Shown here one piece after another: positions 1 through 7,415 of a DNA stretch of 64,000 nt (the first letter of the stretch is position 1; every line of letters starts with the position of its first letter). The notes beneath the pieces were generated by a model. That model worked only from the letters and a program-made list of their open reading frames with translations. It searched no databases and was not told the origin of the DNA. Location: assembly GCA_030603385.1 (NCBI GenBank), contig JAUVXW010000014.1, forward strand, positions 1 through 64,000. The letters are read 5' to 3'. Origin of the DNA: Promethearchaeota archaeon (lineage in GTDB: Archaea; Asgardarchaeota; Lokiarchaeia; Sigyniarchaeales; SOKP01). The translations under genes and the position numbers were made by a program.

Positions 1-462
1 TGTACAAGAAGCATTCGAAATGATTTTATGCTCGTTAGTTAATTTATCGTCATTACAACCTATTACAACGGTAAAATCAGGATTTACCGCAGGTGCACTA
101 ATTAAAACTTTCTTAGCTCCAGCTTCTAAATGCTTTGCGGCACCCTCTCTTTTCGTAAAGAATCCAGTGGACTCGAGAGCAACGTCAATATTATTATTTG
201 CATGCGGTAAGTTTGCTGGATCTCGTTCTGCAGTGATTGGAATTTCCTTCCCATTTATTACCAAAGATTTTTCCTTAGCCTCGATAGTACCTTTAAACTT
301 ACCAAAAACAGTATCATATTTTAAGACATAAGCTAAGTATTTTGGTTCAAATAAGTCATTAATTGAGACGACTTCGATATCATTAGGATACTTTTCAGAC
401 AACGCTCTAAAGAAGTTCCGTCCAATACGCCCGAAACCATTTATCGCGACTCTTTTTGCCAT
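1..462 (-). CDS. gap: Type I glyceraldehyde-3-phosphate dehydrogenase, N-terminal 154 residues (cut by window edge)
   Basis: The phosphorylating GAPDH of glycolysis/gluconeogenesis, which oxidises glyceraldehyde-3-phosphate with NAD(P)+ and phosphate. The protein opens [15 protein letters not shown], the nucleotide-binding motif of type I (bacterial/eukaryotic) GAPDH. It continues with VVSINDL, the ESTGFF motif and NASCT. The last two codons of the window encode the catalytic Cys153 and Thr154, so the whole catalytic domain lies outside. The ATG at 462 is preceded by a weak GTGA about 8 bases upstream. Most archaea use the unrelated type II enzyme, so a type I form is notable; some archaea, including Asgards, do carry it. 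Identification is very secure, although the cofactor preference cannot be judged. Confidence 0.95.
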   Translation of the reverse strand, partial: MAKRVAINGFGRIGRNFFRALSEKYPNDIEVVSINDLFEPKYLAYVLKYDTVFGKFKGTIEAKEKSLVINGKEIPITAERDPANLPHANNNIDVALESTGFFTKREGAAKHLEAGAKKVLISAPAVNPDFTVVIGCNDDKLTNEHKIISNASCT

Positions 463-668
463 TTGTTTTCACTTTGTTTATTTTTGATTTTAGTTCTTTT
501 TATTAGAAATAACAATCTAAATATGTGGTAGATAGTTTTTTAATTTTTTAGTTTTGTATTTTTCTACTTAATTAGATTAAATAAAATGAAAAACAATATA
601 AGAAGAAATATAATATTAAATGTCAAGGATTTAATTAATCAACGTTATTGTGTTTTAAATTTAAACGC

Positions 669-1190
669 ATGAAAACAAATTTTACACAAGCTAAAAGTTG
701 GATATTATCAGCAATTAATGATATAAATAGAGTCTTAAATAGCCTAAAAAGAAAGGATTTTGCAGATGTCGCTTTTAGAAGCCAGTTTGCAGTGGAAAAA
801 CTTAACAAGGCAGCCTTAAATCTCTTGGGAGTGAAGATTGAAAAGACACATACTCCTATAAAAATACTAAAATCAATTATTCTAGATGAAAAAACACTAG
901 ATAACGAAGAATCAACCAAAGAAAATCTCTTAAATATCATTAGTTATTCGGGTTTATTTGAAGATGAAGGCGTTAAAACTAGATATGGAATTTTTAAAGA
1001 AGAAGTGTTAATGATTCCCGAACAGATTTACACTTCCTTTGAAAATATTAGGCAATTTATTTTAAATCTTCAAAAAATTGTTGATCTTTATCTGATTCTT
1101 TGGAATGAAACTTTCAATATCAACGAGATTGAATTTAAAGAATTAAAAGAATTGAAAAAATTAAATAAGAAGTTAAGGAAATGGATATAG
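669..1190 (+). CDS. HEPN-domain protein (toxin-like partner of MNT)
   Basis: A 173-residue helical protein of the HEPN superfamily (PF05168 type). An N-terminal helix pair carries FRSQFAVEKLNKAALNLLG, the usual A-x-EKxxKA core, followed by KTHTPIKIL and the KTRYG segment typical of this branch. An upstream TTG at 648 would extend it by 7 residues, but the ATG at 669 starts at the conserved helix. Its last 10 bases overlap the following nucleotidyltransferase gene, the usual arrangement of HEPN/MNT pairs. HEPN members of such pairs are often RNases held in check by MNT. No clear RX4-6H RNase motif is visible here, so nuclease activity is uncertain. Confidence 0.8.
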   Translation: MKTNFTQAKSWILSAINDINRVLNSLKRKDFADVAFRSQFAVEKLNKAALNLLGVKIEKTHTPIKILKSIILDEKTLDNEESTKENLLNIISYSGLFEDEGVKTRYGIFKEEVLMIPEQIYTSFENIRQFILNLQKIVDLYLILWNETFNINEIEFKELKELKKLNKKLRKWI

Positions 1191-1669
1191 ATTTATCGTT
1201 TATTCAAAATGCAAATTTTTTACGAAGTATAAAGGAATATCTTGAGAAATTATTCCAATTAGATAGAAAAATTCAGGGTATTCTCTTATTTGGATCTTTA
1301 GCTAGAGGTGAAGCAATATATTCCGAAAGAGAGGTTAGCGACATCGATCTAATCGTAATTTTTTCTGATGGTGAACTCCCTAATGATCATATAGAAAGAT
1401 CTAAAACAAAGAGAGAATTAATGGATTTAGCACTTATAGGTTTTGATTCAATATGGATGACAAAAACAGAATTTGAAAAATCTGTACAGATTAAAATGGA
1501 TATCATTTTAAGTTGTTTAGATGAAGGTAAGATCTTATATGATCCAAATGAGTTGATAAAAAATCAAAAAAGTAAATTAATTCGAGAGCTAAAGGAAAAA
1601 GGCGTAAAAAAGCGAAAAAACTATTGGATATGGCCTTTAAAAAAAATAGGAGAAGAAATTGAATGGTAA
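1181..1669 (+). CDS. MNT-type minimal nucleotidyltransferase (antitoxin-like)
   Basis: A 162-residue DNA-polymerase-beta-fold nucleotidyltransferase. The signature GSLARGE is followed by SDIDLIVIF, giving the GSx~10DxD metal-binding pattern, with a third acidic residue plausible at KMDIIL. MNT proteins of HEPN/MNT pairs neutralise HEPN, in known cases by transferring AMP to a tyrosine of the partner. The gene starts inside the HEPN gene (10-base overlap), so the two are translationally coupled. A basic tail (KEKGVKKRKNYW) ends the protein. Family assignment is firm; the role as antitoxin is inferred from the pairing. Confidence 0.85.
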   Translation: MDIDLSFIQNANFLRSIKEYLEKLFQLDRKIQGILLFGSLARGEAIYSEREVSDIDLIVIFSDGELPNDHIERSKTKRELMDLALIGFDSIWMTKTEFEKSVQIKMDIILSCLDEGKILYDPNELIKNQKSKLIRELKEKGVKKRKNYWIWPLKKIGEEIEW

Positions 1670-1775
1670 TTTTAAATTGTTTTTAAATTTTTTAGTTTTG
1701 TATTTTTCCATATCTAAGAGTTAAACATTATTGATTTTTAATCCGTCTTTAAGAAAGAAAAAAAAATAGAAAAAG

Positions 1776-3281
1776 CTAGATTAAATCTAATGATTCAAAA
1801 ACAGCGCTAATTAATCTATTACCTCGAGTATCAGAGTGAAATTTATTTGCCGCAGTTTCTTGTAAGGTTTGATTTCTCATCTGATTCATTACATAACCAA
1901 TCCCAATTTTTGCATCTAGATCCATTGTTATAGCAGAACCACCAGCCCCTCCCCAAAAACATGTTCGTGGATTTGGACGTGGACGTTCTTTAGTTGGTAA
2001 AGCTACTCCCAGACCCCAACGAAGAGGATAGGCCATAACCAAGTCTCTACCATAAATTTGTTCTTCAAGAATCTTTTCTAATGTTTCTTGAGATATAAAT
2101 CTGATACCATCAAGCTCCCCTTCACATGCAATTATAGAAGCTATTTTTGTAACAGATCTCGCATTCCCATGACCATTGGCTGCGGGGATTTCTGCGGCTT
2201 GCCATTCGCGATCTCCAGAACGGTTTCGTATCCCCCCAGGTCCTAAAGCCAATTTAATACCTACAGGACCTAATCTCCGAGCCTCTTTAGCAACTAATTC
2301 AAAAAGTTTTTTAATTTGTTCGATATCTTCAGGTTTCCCCTCCATCTTCAAATTTTCAGAAATATAGTCTGGCTCTTCATTTATACTTGAAAATATCCAA
2401 TTCATTACTCCTGCTCGATCTTTTGAAGTGATAAATTTACAATCTGGTTTATCAATTTTTCCAACCGAAAACTGAATCTTTCCTTCCGAGATTGTCACAG
2501 CAAATTGATCTTCATCCCCATAATCAAGCATTACCTTTTTCTCTAAATTCTCAATTTCTTTCTTAATTATTTCCGAATTATTAGCTATATTAAATGCACC
2601 CCCCATAATAAGAGGTATCATACTCATAATAGGGAGACCTGGGATTAGTTTGGAAACACGTGGAACATATTCCTCTGCTAATCCAATGTGAAAATCTATA
2701 TTAAGAGGGTTAGCTATTTCTTCTTTGAAAAACGTTCCAAGTGTTTTTCCAGTAACTCTCCTTACTAATTCTCCTAGCAAATATCCATGGGTAATAGCAT
2801 GATAACCAGATTTAGTACCTGGTTCCCACCATGGTTTCTGAGCTGCTAAAAGGCTAGTAATTTTATCCCAATCATAATAAGCTCTCGAAGGGATTTCTTC
2901 TTCGATTCCTGCTAAACCTGAGGTATGGCTTAAGAGTTGTCGTACTAAAATATTTTCCTTTCCGTTTTGTGCAAACTCTGGCCAATATTTCGCAACTTTT
3001 TCATCCAAATCTAGGAGCCCTCGATCTACACACATCATCGTACAAAGCACGGTAGGAACTTTAGTTGTACTATAGACATTACAGATGGTATCTTTTTCCC
3101 AAGGTTGAGTTTTTTCTTTATCTTTGTACCCCCCCCATATATCAATTACATATTTGCCATTAATTGTTACAGCAAAAGTCGCACCAACTTCCATCCCTTC
3201 TTCAAAGTTTCTGTTAAAAGCATCTTTAACAGCCTCAAATCGAGGTTCGTAAAATCCTTTTATTTCAACTTTATCTGTCAT
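1776..3281 (-). CDS. Beta-lactamase/esterase-family serine hydrolase with an SCP2-like insert
   Basis: A 501-residue class C beta-lactamase-fold (EstB-like) hydrolase. The nucleophile motif STTK lies near residues 71-74, LLSHTSGL near 116, and the C-terminal FWGGAGGS replaces the KTG/HGG motif. Between about residues 235 and 332 the hydrolase fold is interrupted by a segment (VMLDYGDEDQFAVTISEGKI ... MEGKPEDIEQIKKLFELV) that reads like an SCP2 sterol-carrier domain. The fold resumes at GPGGIRNRSGDREWQAAEIP. The ATG at 3281 is preferred over a GTG five codons upstream. No signal peptide is seen, so it probably acts in the cytoplasm on a lipid-like ester or amide. The substrate is unknown. Confidence 0.8.
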   Translation of the reverse strand: MTDKVEIKGFYEPRFEAVKDAFNRNFEEGMEVGATFAVTINGKYVIDIWGGYKDKEKTQPWEKDTICNVYSTTKVPTVLCTMMCVDRGLLDLDEKVAKYWPEFAQNGKENILVRQLLSHTSGLAGIEEEIPSRAYYDWDKITSLLAAQKPWWEPGTKSGYHAITHGYLLGELVRRVTGKTLGTFFKEEIANPLNIDFHIGLAEEYVPRVSKLIPGLPIMSMIPLIMGGAFNIANNSEIIKKEIENLEKKVMLDYGDEDQFAVTISEGKIQFSVGKIDKPDCKFITSKDRAGVMNWIFSSINEEPDYISENLKMEGKPEDIEQIKKLFELVAKEARRLGPVGIKLALGPGGIRNRSGDREWQAAEIPAANGHGNARSVTKIASIIACEGELDGIRFISQETLEKILEEQIYGRDLVMAYPLRWGLGVALPTKERPRPNPRTCFWGGAGGSAITMDLDAKIGIGYVMNQMRNQTLQETAANKFHSDTRGNRLISAVFESLDLI

Positions 3282-3350
3282 AATTCTTAATTTCACTTTA
3301 ATCTATATAATTGTAATGAATTTTAAATTACATTTTGAGTTAAATATCTT

Positions 3351-4142
3351 ATGAGTGACCAAGAATTAATTTTGTATGATGTAAAAGGACGTATTGCTAC
3401 CATTACATTAAACAGACCAGATAAGGCGAATGCGTGTAATGTATCAATGTTAAGATTGATATATGAAAATCTCATTAATGCAGATGAAGACGAAAAGGTA
3501 AAATGTATTTTAATGAAAAGTACAGGGCAACGGTTTTTTTCAGCTGGTTACGACCTTAAGGAAATACAGGGCTCACCCGAAAAGGCAGTACAAATACAAG
3601 AATGGGGGAGAAAAGTCAACGAAACTATGGTTCTTATGAAAAAACCGATAATTGCTCAGGTGCAAGGAATTGCGGTTGGGTTTGGTGTTATGGTAATATT
3701 GGCGTGTGATTTAAAGATCTTTGCGGATCGCCCTAAAGAAGAATTATATTTCAGGCTACCCGAAATTGCAATTTCAGCATTTCCGCAAACAGGAGCAACT
3801 CTCCTACCATTATTAGCTTTTGGATTAAACTATGCAAAAACTTTACTTTATACTACTGATAAAGTTGGAATCGAAGAACTAAAAAACATAAACTTTCCTA
3901 CCAGAATTTTCCCTCTCGATCTATTAGAAACTGAAACCCTTTCTTTTGTAAAGCAATTAAGTAAATATCAGACAGAATTTCTATTTTTCATAAAATCTAT
4001 GTTAACAATCATGAATAAAAGTTACATTAAATCTTGCTTTGATTTAGAAGATGAATGCGGGAAAGTTGCTTATGCTACTGAGAAAAAATCCATGAAGGAA
4101 CTAGATGATTTTATAAAAGGATTATATATAAAATACACTTAA
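3351..4142 (+). CDS. Enoyl-CoA hydratase/isomerase (crotonase) family protein
   Basis: A 263-residue crotonase-fold protein: ATITLNRPDKANA opening, oxyanion-hole segment FSAGYDL, second oxyanion segment VQGIAVGFGVMVILACDL, and LPEIAISAFPQTGATL. The glutamate matching Glu164 of rat hydratase is present (PE), but the position matching Glu144 is a methionine in GFGVMVILACD. Ordinary syn-hydration of enoyl-CoA normally needs both, so isomerase or another crotonase chemistry is possible. It is divergent from the serine hydrolase across about 70 bases. Confidence 0.85.
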   Translation: MSDQELILYDVKGRIATITLNRPDKANACNVSMLRLIYENLINADEDEKVKCILMKSTGQRFFSAGYDLKEIQGSPEKAVQIQEWGRKVNETMVLMKKPIIAQVQGIAVGFGVMVILACDLKIFADRPKEELYFRLPEIAISAFPQTGATLLPLLAFGLNYAKTLLYTTDKVGIEELKNINFPTRIFPLDLLETETLSFVKQLSKYQTEFLFFIKSMLTIMNKSYIKSCFDLEDECGKVAYATEKKSMKELDDFIKGLYIKYT

Positions 4143-4271
4143 CCATTTTTTCATAAATAGAAATTCTTTAACTTCGAGTCTTTTTTAGAATTTAATTAAT
4201 TTCTCTAAAAAAAATTCTTTTTAAATAAATAATCTTTATGACTACTTAAACTCATTAAAAGGTATTTAATT

Positions 4272-5009
4272 GTGGGATATATTTATAAACATGGTAAATT
4301 TAATGAAAACACCTGGCTTATTGATGCTGTTTACAAGAATAGTGAAGGAATTCAAGTAAGAAACGGTCATGCTGCTTATTTACTACAAACAGAAGACGGT
4401 GCTAACTGCTTAATTAATTCAGGTGCTCGAAGTGGTGCTCAAAGTATTTACAAAAAACTTAAGAGAATAGGAGCGTGGCCTTTGCAAAAACTAATTCTTA
4501 CGCATTCTCACTGGGATCACACTCAAGGAGTAATATATTTTCGAGAAAAGGTTGAAGAGGAAGGTATAGTCCCAATCGAGATTTTTGCTTCAGAGAAAGC
4601 CATTCCATATTTAAGGGATCAATCCTATAATATTTGCTTTGAAGCTGACACGTGGTATTCTGAGTTTCTTAACATAGAAGAAGTAAAACCCTTGAAGGGT
4701 AAAGAAAAAATATACCTAAGTGATGAATTTTCACTAGAAATTATTGAAACTCCAGGACACATGCCAGATCACATATCTGTATATGATGAGAAAAATAAAA
4801 GTGTATTCGTTGGTGATACTCCTGGGATGCATTGGTTCACTAACTTTTTTGTTTGCAACTCGAATTCTATATATTGGAAAAAAAAAGATTATCTCGAATC
4901 AATTGAAAAACTGAAATCACTTGATTTAGATTATCTCTGTATTGCTCATTTTGGAGTCCTTACTGAAAGTGATATTATACGTTTTTTAGATAATTCTATT
5001 TCGATGTAA
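4272..5009 (+). CDS. Metallo-beta-lactamase-fold hydrolase
   Basis: A 245-residue MBL-fold protein with the dinuclear metal-binding set HSHWDH (HxHxDH), PGHMPDH, VGDTPG and a terminal AHFG histidine, the ordering of glyoxalase II-like hydrolases. It starts with GTG at 4272, and no earlier in-frame ATG is seen. The MBL fold covers thioester and lactone hydrolysis. The neighbouring crotonase relative makes an acyl-CoA or lactone substrate conceivable, but nothing in the sequence fixes it. A small ORF follows 10 bases after the stop. Confidence 0.85.
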   Translation: MGYIYKHGKFNENTWLIDAVYKNSEGIQVRNGHAAYLLQTEDGANCLINSGARSGAQSIYKKLKRIGAWPLQKLILTHSHWDHTQGVIYFREKVEEEGIVPIEIFASEKAIPYLRDQSYNICFEADTWYSEFLNIEEVKPLKGKEKIYLSDEFSLEIIETPGHMPDHISVYDEKNKSVFVGDTPGMHWFTNFFVCNSNSIYWKKKDYLESIEKLKSLDLDYLCIAHFGVLTESDIIRFLDNSISM

Positions 5010-5018
5010 TATAATTGG

Positions 5019-5192
5019 ATGGATTTTTTTGACCAAAATAATGAAAAACTTGATGATTCGGAGTTTTTAATAGATTTAATGTGGGAAACGCTATATAAGG
5101 ATTTTTTTGATATGCCCATTTTAAAAATAAGTTTAGAAAAGGCCGTATTAAACGCTATAAAGTATTATAAAGGACTTCAGAATAGAAGTTAA
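5019..5192 (+). CDS. Small acidic protein, 57 residues, unknown
   Basis: A short ORF beginning MDFFDQNNEKLDDSEFLIDL and ending KYYKGLQNRS. It starts 10 bases after the metallo-hydrolase stop, so it may share that transcript. The composition is plausible for a real protein: an acidic N-terminus and an amphipathic helix LKISLEKAVLNAIKYYKG. There is no recognisable domain, and no strong ribosome-binding site precedes it. It may be a small regulator or a chance ORF. Confidence 0.4.
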   Translation: MDFFDQNNEKLDDSEFLIDLMWETLYKDFFDMPILKISLEKAVLNAIKYYKGLQNRS

Positions 5193-5231
5193 AGATAAAT
5201 TTGTTAGACTAATCACTTAAAATCATATTTA

Positions 5232-5744
5232 TTAGTTAGTAGTATCTGTCGATTCCAAATATGGAAGAATTTTTATCTTCATCGAAGTTCCGGTGGCTTT
5301 AATCAATTTTTGGAATTCAGAACCAGGAATTTGTAAAGTTTCAGTATTAACGTTTGGATGACAACAAATCTCTTTCGCATTCCATATTTCTTCATCAACT
5401 ATGAATATGACCTTATCATTAGTATCATTAACTAATCCAATCGGGGATACTGCACCTGCTGTAATACCTAATATTTCAGAGAGAACTTCGGGTTCAGCAA
5501 AACGGATTTTTGGAGCACTTATCATCCTACGGAATTGATTTAAATCTAAACGTTTATCATGAGGTATAGTTACCAGATATAATTGTCCTGATTTCTTATT
5601 CTTTAGAAATAAGTTCTTACAATGAGTTCCCGGGATATGACCACAATGTATTTTCGCTTCAGGTACCGTAAAAACAGCGGGATGAGTATGTAAGAAATAA
5701 TAAATATTATGATCTGCTAACCATTGTTTTAAGGATTCTTTCAT
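5232..5744 (-). CDS. YbaK/ProX-type aminoacyl-tRNA deacylase
   Basis: A 170-residue YbaK/EbsC-family editing domain. Visible features are YFLHTHPAVFTVPEA near the N-terminus, CKNLFLKNKKSGQLYLVTIP (the family K-N-L-F-L core), and GAVSPIGLVND followed by KVIFIVDEE. Members hydrolyse mischarged Ala- or Cys-tRNA(Pro) in trans. The length matches the stand-alone ProX/PrdX group. It is monocistronic in appearance, with AT-rich gaps on both sides. The exact tRNA specificity cannot be read from the sequence. Confidence 0.88.
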   Translation of the reverse strand: MKESLKQWLADHNIYYFLHTHPAVFTVPEAKIHCGHIPGTHCKNLFLKNKKSGQLYLVTIPHDKRLDLNQFRRMISAPKIRFAEPEVLSEILGITAGAVSPIGLVNDTNDKVIFIVDEEIWNAKEICCHPNVNTETLQIPGSEFQKLIKATGTSMKIKILPYLESTDTTN

Positions 5745-5842
5745 ATTTCACTCACATAATTATGCTCATTGCATTGAAAATTATTTATTAAAAACGAAAA
5801 CTAATAATAAAGAATTAAGCAAAAAAATAGAATTAAGTGAAA

Positions 5843-6613
5843 TTAAGATTCTTCTTCCGTTTCCTCTCTACCAAGTAGTCTAATAACAGCATCAGCGAGT
5901 TTATTTTGGCTACGGCTTAAAATTCCTTTTATTTTGCCCTCCTTTCCAAGAACTCTTAGCATGATGCCATCCCAAACAGATGAAGGATCTCCTTTTATAT
6001 TTTTAAATCTATCTCGGTGGATTTCAACACTTATATTATCATAATTCTGAGCAGCTTCGCTACATTTGAAACATAAGATACACTTATCTCTATCAACTTC
6101 AATTTCTTTACCTTTTCGTTCCATCGCACTTACAGCGCATTCATCGCAAAAGGCATCCAACTTTTTAGTATCCTTCTCAGTACTAGTAATAGTTATGGAA
6201 CCTTCTACAACTTTACGAACTTTTTGTCCATTCTCCAGTGTACGAACTTCTTCGTCAAATTCTGGGAGAGATCCATTTTCTACTAATAGGAGTTTTTTTT
6301 CTCCATTAATAAATAGTTCCAAGGTATATCCTGGGCAAATCCAAGTGCAACTTCCACAAAAACTACACTTATCAGTATCAACAACAATTTTTTTATCTGA
6401 TTCAATCCCCATTTCTTTAGGTGTACCAATAGCAGTTCTTTTATAAACTTCATCATAGATAGATACAGTAACAGGGCATACACGGTGGCAGAAGCCACAT
6501 TCTAAGCATTTACTCTCGTCGTACTTAAGAACCATTACGTGGTTGAGCATTTTGAACTGATAATCGGTTATATTCTCGTCTACCTTAATTGCTTTCTTAG
6601 ATGGGAGCGACAT
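5843..6613 (-). CDS. Polyferredoxin-like Fe-S protein, 256 residues
   Basis: Cysteine motifs CLECGFCHRVCPV and CSFCGSCTWICPG form two typical [4Fe-4S] ferredoxin sites in the first 100 residues. A third, shorter motif, CILCFKCSEAA, follows after a CDECAVSAMERKGKE linker, so the third site lacks the usual CxxCxxCxxxCP pattern. The C-terminal 60 residues are charged and cluster-free. It presumably carries electrons in the cytoplasm. Neighbours do not name a partner, although the Hdr/AOR cluster lies 5 kb away on the same strand. The exact family is not recognised. Confidence 0.75.
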   Translation of the reverse strand: MSLPSKKAIKVDENITDYQFKMLNHVMVLKYDESKCLECGFCHRVCPVTVSIYDEVYKRTAIGTPKEMGIESDKKIVVDTDKCSFCGSCTWICPGYTLELFINGEKKLLLVENGSLPEFDEEVRTLENGQKVRKVVEGSITITSTEKDTKKLDAFCDECAVSAMERKGKEIEVDRDKCILCFKCSEAAQNYDNISVEIHRDRFKNIKGDPSSVWDGIMLRVLGKEGKIKGILSRSQNKLADAVIRLLGREETEEES

Positions 6614-6731
6614 GATTTCTCTTATTTGATTTAAATTTTAAATTAATTATTTATAATTCATGCAAGATAATAAAAGTTACAATTTAAAACAAAACAATAT
6701 CTTTGATGCTATACACTATTAAAAAGAAAAT

Positions 6732-7391
6732 TCAGCCATAGAATATTTGGTAGAATTCGTTATATAGTTCAGCAAGTTTAGAAATTTGCTGAGTATTGTT
6801 TTGCTGTAATGCATAAGAAATATATCCCGCTAATCCTTGAGGGTTGTTAATCCATTGTAAGAAGCCCTCAATTTCAGCTTTAAGAGAAGGTTCTATTGGC
6901 GGTTGTTGTACAAGAACACTAGAGGAATTATATCCTGTTGGGGTTTCTACTACATTAGTCTCGCTTACTCCTGATAAATCGACTTTTGTTTCTATAAATT
7001 TCGATTCTGATTTCTTTTTCATCATAGCGACAGCTCTGGCTACAGCAGGATATGCCATATGAAACCATTCCTTTGCTTTTGGTTTGATATGGGCAATGAA
7101 AAGCGTATCTCCTTCAGGAGTGGAAGCACCAATTAAATGACCCTTGTTTTTTCGATTAGTTGCTATAAATCTTTCTGGTTCCATTTGTAAAATTGAGTAT
7201 CTAATACCATCAAGAGTTACAAATTGAGCATTTCCACTAGTCCAATTAGCGAGAACACCTTTTATATCTCTCTTAACATCCCACTTACCTCTTGAATGTA
7301 ATACTTTTCCTGCTCTATCTACAACCGCAACTTGGGATGCATCAGGATAGTGTTTCTGCAATTTATCAACAATTGATTTGATATTTACCAT
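6732..7391 (-). CDS. Possible roadblock/LC7-like protein, 219 residues
   Basis: The N-terminal 110 residues (VAVVDRAGKVLHSRG, an aromatic/beta stretch FVTLDGIRYSIL, FIATNRKNKGHLIGAS, DTLFIAHI, then a helix HMAYPAVARAVAMM) follow the beta-rich-then-helix plan of roadblock domains that often partner small GTPases in Asgard archaea. The C-terminal 90 residues include a low-complexity Ser/Val linker and a helical tail WINNPQGLAGYISYALQQNN. It lies 24 bases downstream of the 461-residue orphan, likely as an operon. The roadblock call is structural guesswork from pattern. Confidence 0.45.
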   Translation of the reverse strand: MVNIKSIVDKLQKHYPDASQVAVVDRAGKVLHSRGKWDVKRDIKGVLANWTSGNAQFVTLDGIRYSILQMEPERFIATNRKNKGHLIGASTPEGDTLFIAHIKPKAKEWFHMAYPAVARAVAMMKKKSESKFIETKVDLSGVSETNVVETPTGYNSSSVLVQQPPIEPSLKAEIEGFLQWINNPQGLAGYISYALQQNNTQQISKLAELYNEFYQIFYG

Positions 7392-7415
7392 AATTAGAGC
7401 TTTATTTTATAACTT

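Larger units (their letters stand above)
542..1708. repeat. Exact 23-bp direct repeat flanking the HEPN/MNT cassette
   Basis: The T-rich block at 542-564 recurs without mismatch at 1686-1708. Its core is AGTTTTGTATTTTTC preceded by AATTTTTT. The two copies bracket the HEPN and MNT genes at 669-1669 almost exactly. Similarity fades directly outside both copies apart from a short T-run on the left. The block could be a duplication left by cassette insertion, or a terminator-like T-tract duplicated with it. Low complexity makes chance similarity less unlikely than for mixed sequence. Confidence 0.6.

Noticed and set aside
20..331. Plus-strand open frame of 103 codons
   Set aside because: It is antisense to the well-supported GAPDH gene and has no family resemblance.
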